This document shows, piece by piece, positions 1 to 5,257 of a stretch of DNA of 12,009 nucleotides. Source of the stretch: CBCPMX01 sp965120355 (lineage in GTDB: Bacteria; Bacillota; Clostridia; Oscillospirales; Oscillospiraceae); assembly GCA_965120355.1 (NCBI GenBank), contig CBCPMX010000072.1:1-12009 (forward strand), in the 5' to 3' direction. A program made the position numbers and the translations under genes. The notes beneath the pieces were generated by a model. That model made no database searches and was not told where the DNA came from. It saw only the letters and a list, made by a program, of their open reading frames with translations. Numbering within the stretch: position 1 is the first letter of the stretch; the number at the start of each line of letters is the position of its first letter.

Positions 1-1071
1 GGCCCCACTGGTCCCACTGGGCCTACCGGGCCAACCGGGCCAACTGGCCCCACCGGCGCTGACGGTGCATCCGGTATTTCTGACACGCTTGCCATCCGCA
101 GTACCACCACAGGTGACCCCGGCACTGATGCCACCGTCACAGATATCACCGGCGCACCAAATCACGTTCTCGAATTTGTAATCCCGCGTGGTTTTGATGG
201 AGCTGATGGCGCCGACGGTGCTGACGGCGAAATGGGTCCCACCGGACCCACCGGCCCAACCGGGCCCATAGGCCGCACTGGCGACACCGGCCCCACCGGG
301 CCTACCGGCCCCAAGGGCTGCACCGGTGACACTGGCCCTACCGGCCCCATGGGCCGCACTGGTGACACCGGTCCCACCGGGCCCACCGGCCCCAAGGGCT
401 GCGACGGCGACACCGGCCCCACCGGTCCCATGGGCCGCACTGGCGACACCGGCCCCACTGGGCCCACCGGCCCCAAGGGCTGCGACGGCGACACCGGCCC
501 CACCGGTCCCACTGGACCCACTGGGCCCATGGGCCGCACTGGTGAAACTGGCCCCACTGGGCCCACCGGCCCTGCCGGAACTTGCTCCTGCTGCAGCTGC
601 CGGTCCAAAGGCGAGTTGACTTACAACGGCGGTATGGAAGCATTCACAGACGATGTTCCGACCGGATGGACTGCCAATAACAAGAAGCTTGTTTCCAAAA
701 ATAATGCGCAGGGCAGAGTGCATTCCGGCAACTGGTCGGTTTCCATGGAAGACGGCGCAGTCCTCTCCCAGGACATTCCTGTAGAAGCTGGCTGCTATTA
801 TAAGCTCCACTTCTTTGCCCACGGCGAAGGCGCGCAGGTCGGCCTGACGGCGAAGGTAAAATTCCTGGATGCAATGAATCAAGAATCCCCAGGTTTGCTC
901 ATTTATGTCCGTCAGCAGGATATTGAGACCAGCAACCGCAGCTTCTCGCATTACCATGGAATTACCACAGTCGCGCCCGAAGGTACCATCTTGGCACGAA
1001 TCGAATTCAATGTCATTGCCGAGGGCCATCAGGCGCTGGACCTGGACGATGTATCCTTCTCTGTCGATTAA
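1..1071 (+). CDS. Collagen-like surface protein, 5'-truncated by the window edge
   Basis: The frame is open from base 1 to the TAA at 1069-1071, giving 356 visible residues; the true start lies upstream. Domain order: six GPT triplets (residues 1-18), a short Gly-Ala-Asp linker, a non-collagen insert (about 28-63), a long G-x-y tract rich in GPT (about 64-194), a CSCCSC cluster (195-200) and a globular C-terminal domain (201-356). The globular part has the pattern NGGMEAF...GW...HSGNWSV...LSQDIPV...DLDDVSFS, which resembles the carbohydrate-binding-like fold of NTTRR-F1 domains found beside collagen-like repeats in Firmicutes; here it lies C-terminal. Such proteins form trimeric filaments on spores (BclA type) or on the cell surface. 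The next gene is a glycosyltransferase on the same strand, suggesting the Thr-rich triplets are glycosylated. A phage tail or host-interaction fibre is an alternative, but no phage genes are near. Collagen-like: certain. Spore location: a guess. Confidence 0.93.
   Translation, partial: GPTGPTGPTGPTGPTGPTGADGASGISDTLAIRSTTTGDPGTDATVTDITGAPNHVLEFVIPRGFDGADGADGADGEMGPTGPTGPTGPIGRTGDTGPTGPTGPKGCTGDTGPTGPMGRTGDTGPTGPTGPKGCDGDTGPTGPMGRTGDTGPTGPTGPKGCDGDTGPTGPTGPTGPMGRTGETGPTGPTGPAGTCSCCSCRSKGELTYNGGMEAFTDDVPTGWTANNKKLVSKNNAQGRVHSGNWSVSMEDGAVLSQDIPVEAGCYYKLHFFAHGEGAQVGLTAKVKFLDAMNQESPGLLIYVRQQDIETSNRSFSHYHGITTVAPEGTILARIEFNVIAEGHQALDLDDVSFSVD
82..189 (+). other. Non-collagen insert within the collagen-like protein
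   Basis: Residues 28-63 of the visible protein break the G-x-y register with a Thr/Asp-rich segment (ending VLEFVIPRG) before the triplets resume at residue 64. Segments of this form, with a TGDPGTDATVTDITG-like core and an F-x-IPRG end, recur in collagen-like proteins of gut Firmicutes and phage fibres from my memory of the family. It probably forms a small beta-structured module that nucleates or interrupts the triple helix. Only the register break is seen directly; the role is inferred. Confidence 0.6.
268..582 (+). repeat. Tandem 81-bp (27-residue) repeats in the collagen tract
   Basis: Units begin at 268, 349, 430 and 529, each with the pattern (I/M)GRTG(D/E)TGPTGPTGP. The first three contain a KGC(T/D)GD element and GPTGP; the third carries an extra 18 nt (two GPT triplets) and the fourth is shortened where it runs into the CSCCSC cluster. 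Spacing of the first units is exactly 81 nt. The near-identical units suggest recent duplication or slippage, so repeat number may vary among strains. Each full unit contributes one cysteine in the first position after Gly. Confidence 0.9.
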
Positions 1072-1090
1072 CCAACAATCCACCACTGTA

Positions 1091-1120
1091 GACGCGGGCC
1101 TTCTCAAGGAGGCCCGCGTC
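1091..1120 (+). promoter_or_regulatory. Intercistronic GC-rich hairpin between collagen-like and glycosyltransferase genes
   Basis: Bases 1091-1103 pair with 1108-1120 in a 13-bp stem (one G-U) closed by a TCAA tetraloop. No T-run follows, so it is not a classical intrinsic terminator; it could be a weak terminator, a 3' stability element, or a device that lowers glycosyltransferase output relative to collagen. The loop and 3' arm contain AAGGAGG (1106-1112), a second copy of the ribosome binding site that is free at 1133-1139. Confidence 0.65.
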
Positions 1121-1132
1121 CAACACCCCGTC

Positions 1133-1139
1133 AAGGAGG
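1133..1139 (+). promoter_or_regulatory. Ribosome binding site setting the glycosyltransferase start
   Basis: AAGGAGG ends 5 nt before the ATG at 1145. It supports that ATG over the upstream in-frame ATG at 905, which would place 80 residues of translation inside the collagen-like gene in another frame. Confidence 0.85.
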
Positions 1140-1144
1140 CCGGC

Positions 1145-2245
1145 ATGGGAAAGAACGTCTGTGTATATGCCATCTGCAAAAACGAAAGCCGATTCGTAGA
1201 CCGGTGGGTGGACTCCATGTCCGAGGCCGATGCCATCTACGTCCTGGACACCGGCTCTGAGGATGATACCGTTGCCCGGCTGACCGCCCGCGGTGTCCAC
1301 ACCGTCACAGAAGTGATCCATCCCTGGCGGTTCGATGTGGCACGAAACCGCTCGCTGGATCTGGTCCCCGACGATGCTGACATCTGCGTCTGTACGGATC
1401 TGGACGAAGTCTTCTGCCCCGGTTGGCGCGCTGCCTTGGAGGCCGCCTGGACCGGCAATGTTCAGCAAGCTCGTTACCGCTATACCTGGAGTTTTAATCC
1501 GGACGGTTCGGAGGGCTATGTGTTCTGGATTGAAAAAATCCATGGCCGCCACGGCTTCCGATGGGTCAATCCGGTTCACGAAGTGCTGGCCTATGACGGC
1601 CCGCCCTATGAGTCCGTCTATGTAGAGGGCGTCCGGCTGGAACATTACCCAGATCCCACTAAATCCAGAGGTCAATATTTATCCCTGTTGGAACTGGGCG
1701 TCTCCGAGGACCCCACCAACGACCGGAATGTCCACTATCTGGGCAGAGAGTATATGTACAAGGGCCGCTGGGAGGACTGCATCCGCACATTGCTGCGCCA
1801 TCTCCAACTTCCCACCGCAACCTGGGTTGATGAACGCTGCGCCTCCATGCGTTATATTGCCCGCGCCTACAGCGCCTTAGGGCAGACCATCCAGGCACAG
1901 CAGTGGTTCTGTCGCGCTGTGGGCGAAGCCCCCCATCTGCGGGAGCCCTGGCTGGACTTTGCCCGATTTGCCTATGCCAGGAAGCAGTGGGACGGTGTGC
2001 TGTATCTCGTGGACCGCGCACTGGAGATCACGCAGCGGCCCCGCACCTATATTACAGAAGCCGAATCCTGGGGTTCTCTTCCTCAGGATCTGGCGGCTAT
2101 GGCTGCCTATTATACCGGACAGTTCTCCCGCGCGGCAGCATACTGTGCCGCAGCAGTTGCGCTGGAGCCAACCAACCAACGGCTGCAAAACAACCTAATC
2201 CTCATGCGAAAAGCAGCGGAGTCTGCCTCCGTACAGGGCGCATAG
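1145..2245 (+). CDS. Family 2 glycosyltransferase with C-terminal TPR-like half
   Basis: 366 residues, ending in TAG. The N-terminal half is a GT-A fold of the GT2 type: VCVYAICKNES near residues 5-15 (typical nucleotide-sugar start), DTGSED at 35-40, and DLDE at 85-88 as the metal-binding acidic motif. HPWRFDVARN at 59-68 and RWVNPVHEVL at 139-148 fit the TPR-containing GT2 group seen in Firmicutes. From about residue 195 the chain is helical and repeat-like (KGRWEDCIRTL, ALGQTIQAQQWFCRAV, TGQFSRAAAYCAAAVALEP), consistent with TPR units that bind the acceptor protein. It should transfer a sugar from an activated donor in the cytosol. Its position 73 bp after a Thr-rich collagen-like gene points to that protein as acceptor, as for BclA-type proteins and their linked glycosyltransferases; donor and acceptor are inferred. 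It probably shares the upstream transcript. Confidence 0.9.
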   Translation: MGKNVCVYAICKNESRFVDRWVDSMSEADAIYVLDTGSEDDTVARLTARGVHTVTEVIHPWRFDVARNRSLDLVPDDADICVCTDLDEVFCPGWRAALEAAWTGNVQQARYRYTWSFNPDGSEGYVFWIEKIHGRHGFRWVNPVHEVLAYDGPPYESVYVEGVRLEHYPDPTKSRGQYLSLLELGVSEDPTNDRNVHYLGREYMYKGRWEDCIRTLLRHLQLPTATWVDERCASMRYIARAYSALGQTIQAQQWFCRAVGEAPHLREPWLDFARFAYARKQWDGVLYLVDRALEITQRPRTYITEAESWGSLPQDLAAMAAYYTGQFSRAAAYCAAAVALEPTNQRLQNNLILMRKAAESASVQGA

Positions 2246-2276
2246 ACCCATGGCCGCACAGCGGCAGCAACACGCA

Positions 2277-2313
2277 AAACAGGCCAGGAACCACAATGGT
2301 TCCTGGCCTGTTT
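2277..2313. terminator. Bidirectional hairpin terminator between glycosyltransferase and phosphoesterase genes
   Basis: A perfect 17-bp stem (2277-2293 with 2297-2313) with a 3-nt CAA loop lies between the convergent stop codons at 2245 and 2333. The arms end in TTT on the plus strand and TTTT on the minus strand, so it can serve both genes; the minus-strand tail is slightly better. A further T-rich run occurs at 2333-2347. Confidence 0.85.
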
Positions 2314-2332
2314 CTGAAAAGCCTGGATGGGC

Positions 2333-3028
2333 TTATTTTTTTCTTTTCCCGAACTGCAGTTCAAAATTGCCAAACCGAAATGTTCTCGGCGGAAGCGGCG
2401 GTGTGGGCATCTGGCGCATTTCCTCATCGTAATCGACAATCTTATACCCACAGGCATTGATCATGGTCGTGGCCCCATAGGGATAGATGGCCCGACGGTC
2501 CATGGGGTTTTCTCCAAGATGGCGATGTCCGTAAAAATGGATTTTCGGCTGATAGGTGTCCAGCACATAACGGAATGCTTCAAACCCCTCGTGAAACTTG
2601 TCCGGCCCATCCCCCAGCCCCAACGCCGGCGCGTGGCTGACCAAAAGATCCAGGCCGTGGAACCGGCGAATTTCCGGCTCCAACTTACGGACGCGCCTCC
2701 ACATCTCCTGGTCGGTGTACTCATACAGCTGACCTCGCGTAGTCTTGCAGCCACCTAGCCCCATCATCCGCAGCCCGCGGTAAGACAATACACGCCCGTC
2801 CAGATTGATGCAGCCCTCTGGCGGCGCTTCTGCATAGCTCTTGTCATGGTTGCCCGGCACATACACCAGGGGGCAGTGCAGCATCGTCACCAGAAACGAC
2901 AGATACTGCGCCGACAGATCGCCGCAGGAAATCACCAGTTCAATGTCGCGGAAGCGCTCTGGGTCAAAATGATCCCATATGTATTTGCTTTCCATGTCCG
3001 AGACAACCAGAATCTTCAAAATATCCAC
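2333..3028 (-). CDS. Metallophosphoesterase (calcineurin-like fold) with D-x-E in place of D-x-H
   Basis: 231 residues from GTG at 3028; a TTG at 3017-3019, with GGTGG 5 nt upstream, is an equally possible start, since no ATG precedes the first motif. Metal-binding blocks in order: SDME (D11, E13), CGD (D37), GNHD (60-62), SHAP (H132), GHRH (167-170). All canonical motifs are present except that the first, usually D-x-H, reads D-M-E. From memory a Clostridia family with SDxESKY...WD shares this change, so it is probably functional with altered metal preference. There is no signal peptide or membrane segment, so it is cytosolic. It would hydrolyse a phosphoester, but the substrate cannot be named. 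It diverges from a WYL regulator that may control it. Confidence 0.88.
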   Translation of the reverse strand: MDILKILVVSDMESKYIWDHFDPERFRDIELVISCGDLSAQYLSFLVTMLHCPLVYVPGNHDKSYAEAPPEGCINLDGRVLSYRGLRMMGLGGCKTTRGQLYEYTDQEMWRRVRKLEPEIRRFHGLDLLVSHAPALGLGDGPDKFHEGFEAFRYVLDTYQPKIHFYGHRHLGENPMDRRAIYPYGATTMINACGYKIVDYDEEMRQMPTPPLPPRTFRFGNFELQFGKRKK

Positions 3029-3056
3029 CCCATCCGTCCGAGAGTACCTGTCCTAT

Positions 3057-3085
3057 ATTCTAACAGAGTTTCCCTGAATACGCAA
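3057..3085 (-). promoter_or_regulatory. Promoter for the metallophosphoesterase gene
   Basis: On the minus strand: TTGCGT (3085-3080), 17-nt spacer, TAGAAT (3062-3057), with TG one base before the -10 (extended -10). The leader to the GTG start would be about 20 nt. Confidence 0.7.
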
Positions 3086-3090
3086 GGATT

Positions 3091-3108
3091 CAACGGAAAT
3101 CTTCGTTG
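3091..3108. promoter_or_regulatory. Candidate operator: inverted repeat CAACG-N8-CGTTG
   Basis: Arms at 3091-3095 and 3104-3108 lie between the two divergent promoters, and the right arm overlaps the -35 of the WYL gene. A dimer binding here could repress that promoter and affect the opposite one. A short palindrome can arise by chance, so this is a positional argument only. Confidence 0.4.
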
Positions 3109-3134
3109 GAAAATCACCGGCAATATGCTACAAT
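3106..3134 (+). promoter_or_regulatory. Promoter for the WYL regulator gene
   Basis: TTGGAA (3106-3111), 17-nt spacer, TACAAT (3129-3134), with TGC before the -10 (extended -10). Transcription would begin near 3141, which rules out the TTG start codon at 3106 for the following gene. Confidence 0.75.
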
Positions 3135-3140
3135 ACAGGC

Positions 3141-3146
3141 AGGAGG
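3141..3146 (+). promoter_or_regulatory. Ribosome binding site of the WYL gene with two competing ATGs
   Basis: AGGAGG is 5 nt from an out-of-frame ATG at 3152 (10-codon ORF stopping at 3184) and 10 nt from the real ATG at 3157. It lies at about the predicted transcription start, so the leader is very short. The close upstream ATG could reduce translation of the regulator. Confidence 0.6.
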
Positions 3147-3156
3147 CGAAGATGCC

Positions 3157-4134
3157 ATGGCAAGATCCGAGAAGCAAAAGCTGAAGCTGCTGTATTTAAA
3201 GCAAATTTTGGAAGAAGAATCTGATGAGGACCACCCCATCTCCACTGCCGTACTGATTGAAAAATTACAGGCGCTGAACATCCGTGCCGAACGCAAGAGC
3301 ATCTATTCCGATATAGATGCCCTGCGGGAATTCGGTATGGAAATTCTCTTCCAGCCTGGCCCCTCTGGCGGCTATTATCTGGCCTCCCGCATGTTTGAAC
3401 TTCCGGAGCTCAAGCTGCTGGTAGACGCAGTGCAATCCTGTAAATTCCTCTCTGAACGAAAATCCATGGCGTTAATCCGCAAGCTGGCTCACCTGACCAG
3501 CAACCACGAAGCCTCTTCCCTGCGCCGCCAGGTCTACGTCACAGGGCGGGTTAAAACCATGAACGAAAGTATCTATTACAATGTGGATAAGCTCCACGAC
3601 GCAATCTCCAAGAACAGCCGCATCACCTTTCGCTATTTCGACTGGGGTGTAGACCGGGAACGGCATTTTCGCGAAGGTCCCTATGAAGCCAGCCCCTATG
3701 CCTTATGCTGGAACGAGGAGAATTATTACCTGATTGCCCACTCCCCCCGCCACGGCCTGACCCATTACCGGGTGGACAAAATGGTTTCCATCACGCAAAC
3801 CGGCGAACCGCGGATTATCTTGGAGGAAGCACGGGATTTAAATCTGGCAGCCTATGTCAAAAAGACCTTTGGCATGTTCTCCGGCATGACCCAAACTGTG
3901 AAGCTGCTGTTCCACAATTCCATGGCCGGCGTTGTGATTGACCGGTTTGGGCGGAAAAGCATGCTGATCCCCGAAGGCCCGGCGCATTTTACCCTCACCA
4001 CCGAGGTGGCGGTCTCGCCGCTGTTCTTCAGCTGGGTCATGATGTTGGGCGACAAAGCAAAGATTCTGGCGCCGCAGGCTGTGGCAGATGAATTTTTGGC
4101 GCTGTGCGAAACAGCCACAGCACAGTATGAGTAA
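3157..4134 (+). CDS. WYL-domain transcriptional regulator (YafY/DeoR-like)
   Basis: 325 residues. An N-terminal winged helix-turn-helix spans about residues 8-75 (ISTAVLIEKLQALNI, then RKSIYSDIDALREFG as recognition region and GGYYLASR as wing). A WYL domain follows at about 140-215, with SPYALCWNEENYYLIAHSP (W185, Y190-Y191-L192) and HYRVDKM downstream, then a C-terminal WCX-like extension to 325. WYL proteins bind ligands, often nucleotides or oligonucleotides, and act as repressors or activators; many regulate neighbouring genes, including stress and defence loci. Here the only divergent neighbour is the metallophosphoesterase, making that gene and itself the likely targets. The promoter at 3106-3134 and ribosome binding site at 3141 fix the ATG start. 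No defence genes are visible nearby. The family call is secure; ligand and regulon are unknown. Confidence 0.9.
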   Translation: MARSEKQKLKLLYLKQILEEESDEDHPISTAVLIEKLQALNIRAERKSIYSDIDALREFGMEILFQPGPSGGYYLASRMFELPELKLLVDAVQSCKFLSERKSMALIRKLAHLTSNHEASSLRRQVYVTGRVKTMNESIYYNVDKLHDAISKNSRITFRYFDWGVDRERHFREGPYEASPYALCWNEENYYLIAHSPRHGLTHYRVDKMVSITQTGEPRIILEEARDLNLAAYVKKTFGMFSGMTQTVKLLFHNSMAGVVIDRFGRKSMLIPEGPAHFTLTTEVAVSPLFFSWVMMLGDKAKILAPQAVADEFLALCETATAQYE

Positions 4135-4160
4135 TACAGAAATTCTCCTGAACCGATAAA

Positions 4161-4200
4161 CCCGCCCACGGCGGAAGGCAATCCTTCCGCCGTGGGCGGG
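4161..4200. terminator. Bidirectional hairpin between WYL and mrp genes
   Basis: A perfect 18-bp stem (4161-4178 with 4183-4200) with a CAAT loop lies between convergent stops at 4134 and 4219. On the minus strand it is followed by TTTA; on the plus strand the T-run is absent until about 4215. The very stable stem probably blocks read-through from both sides. Confidence 0.75.
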
Positions 4201-4218
4201 CGCGCATACAAATGTCTT

Positions 4219-5043
4219 TTAAAGCTTTTCCACCGCATCCGCCGCACCGGCGATGGCATCCACATTGGCGTACTCAATAATGCCTTCGTCACAAGCCTGC
4301 GCCACCTTGGGGTCGATAGGCAGCTTGGCCAGGACCGGCAGGCCATACTGTTCCGCCAGGGCGTCAATATGGCTCTGGCCAAAGACGCTGATCTGCTTGC
4401 CGCAGTCAGGACAGACCAGATAACTGTAGTTCTCCACAAAGCCCACCACGGGAATATTCATCATATTGGCCATGTTCACAGCCTTGGCTACAATCATGCC
4501 CACCAGATCCTGGGGGGACGCCACGATGATCACGCCGTCAATGGGCAGGGACTGAAATACGGTCAAAGGGACGTCGCCGGTTCCCGGCGGCATATCCACA
4601 AACAGGTAGTCCACGTCCTTCCAGCAGACATCCGTCCAGAACTGCTTGACCGTGCCGCCCAGAATGGGCCCCCGCCAAAGCACCGGGTCGGTCTCGTTCT
4701 GCAGCAGCAGGTTGACAGACATAATCTGAATCCCCTCGCGGCTGACACAGGGCAGCAGCCCCTCCTCTACGCCGCCGGGGCGGTCCTTAATGTCAAACGC
4801 CTTGGGAATGGACGGGCCGGTGATATCGGCATCCAAAATGGCCGTGGAATAGCCGCGGCGGTGCATCTCCACTGCCAGCATGGACGTGACAGTGCTTTTC
4901 CCTACCCCGCCCTTACCGCTGACAACAGCAATGACCTTATTCACATTGGACAGCGGATTGGCGGGCGCCAGCAGGCTTTCTTCCTTCCGGTCCGCACAGC
5001 TCTGGGCACAGGTGGAGCAGCTGCCGCTGCATTGTTCACTCAT
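4219..5043 (-). CDS. mrp: Mrp/Nbp35-type iron-sulfur P-loop ATPase
   Basis: 274 residues; ATG at 5043 with AGGAG 9 nt upstream. A deviant Walker A motif of the MinD/Mrp group, GKGGVGKS, lies at residues 43-50; switch I DADITGPSIP at 71-80; Walker B-like FVDMPPGTGD at 148-157; and CPDCGK at 211-216, whose CxxC binds a bridging 4Fe-4S cluster at the dimer interface. The N-terminus carries C5, C9, C12 and C16 (C-x3-C-x2-C-x3-C), a cysteine cluster like the N-terminal cluster site of eukaryotic Nbp35 and seen in many anaerobe Mrp proteins. Its role is as a cytosolic carrier or scaffold passing Fe-S clusters to target enzymes, with ATP binding controlling release. The usual MIP18/DUF59 N-terminal domain is absent, as is common in Clostridia. 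It is a monocistronic gene with its own strong promoter. There is little doubt about the family. Confidence 0.95.
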   Translation of the reverse strand: MSEQCSGSCSTCAQSCADRKEESLLAPANPLSNVNKVIAVVSGKGGVGKSTVTSMLAVEMHRRGYSTAILDADITGPSIPKAFDIKDRPGGVEEGLLPCVSREGIQIMSVNLLLQNETDPVLWRGPILGGTVKQFWTDVCWKDVDYLFVDMPPGTGDVPLTVFQSLPIDGVIIVASPQDLVGMIVAKAVNMANMMNIPVVGFVENYSYLVCPDCGKQISVFGQSHIDALAEQYGLPVLAKLPIDPKVAQACDEGIIEYANVDAIAGAADAVEKL

Positions 5044-5099
5044 CTGAATCGACTCCTCTCACGCATGGAAGCGCAAATCATAAACAACTTCCTTGGATT

Positions 5100-5127
5100 A
5101 TTATATTGCAATTGCTCGGAATGTCAA
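5100..5127 (-). promoter_or_regulatory. Consensus sigma-A promoter for mrp
   Basis: On the minus strand: TTGACA (5127-5122), 16-nt spacer, TATAAT (5105-5100). Both hexamers are perfect consensus, implying strong constitutive expression unless repressed. The leader to the ATG at 5043 is about 50 nt. The 130 bp between it and the upstream gene's stop at 5258 hold no clear terminator. Confidence 0.85.
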
Positions 5128-5257
5128 GCTACAGTGCATGCATTCTGTCCCGCGGGCCCTGTTGTGGGGCATCGACGCCTATTCCTGGAAACCTCCATTC
5201 TCATATTCCCTCATCACGGCAGAGAGCCTCCAATGTGCAAACAAGCAGTCTGTGCCC

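Noticed and set aside
268..582. 81-bp regular repeats considered as a CRISPR array
   Set aside because: The repeats are contiguous without unique spacers, remain in one reading frame and encode G-x-y triplets.
162..643. Open frames on the minus strand reading GPVGPV-type collagen-like repeats
   Set aside because: They are antisense to the real collagen tract. GGN-CCN repeats are near self-complementary, so the opposite strand also reads Gly-Pro. No ribosome binding site, and the plus frame continues into a globular domain.
905..1144. N-terminal extension of the glycosyltransferase to ATG 905
   Set aside because: It would overlap the collagen-like gene in another frame, has no ribosome binding site or family similarity, and the ATG at 1145 has a near-ideal AAGGAGG.
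3106..3156. WYL gene start at TTG 3106
   Set aside because: This TTG is part of the -35 box, upstream of the predicted transcription start. The ATG at 3157 follows AGGAGG and begins the recognisable domain.
5128..5257. Possible small peptide gene or terminator downstream of the YdcF gene
   Set aside because: An 11-codon minus-strand frame with a distant GGAGG is present but could be chance. No convincing stem with T-run was found.
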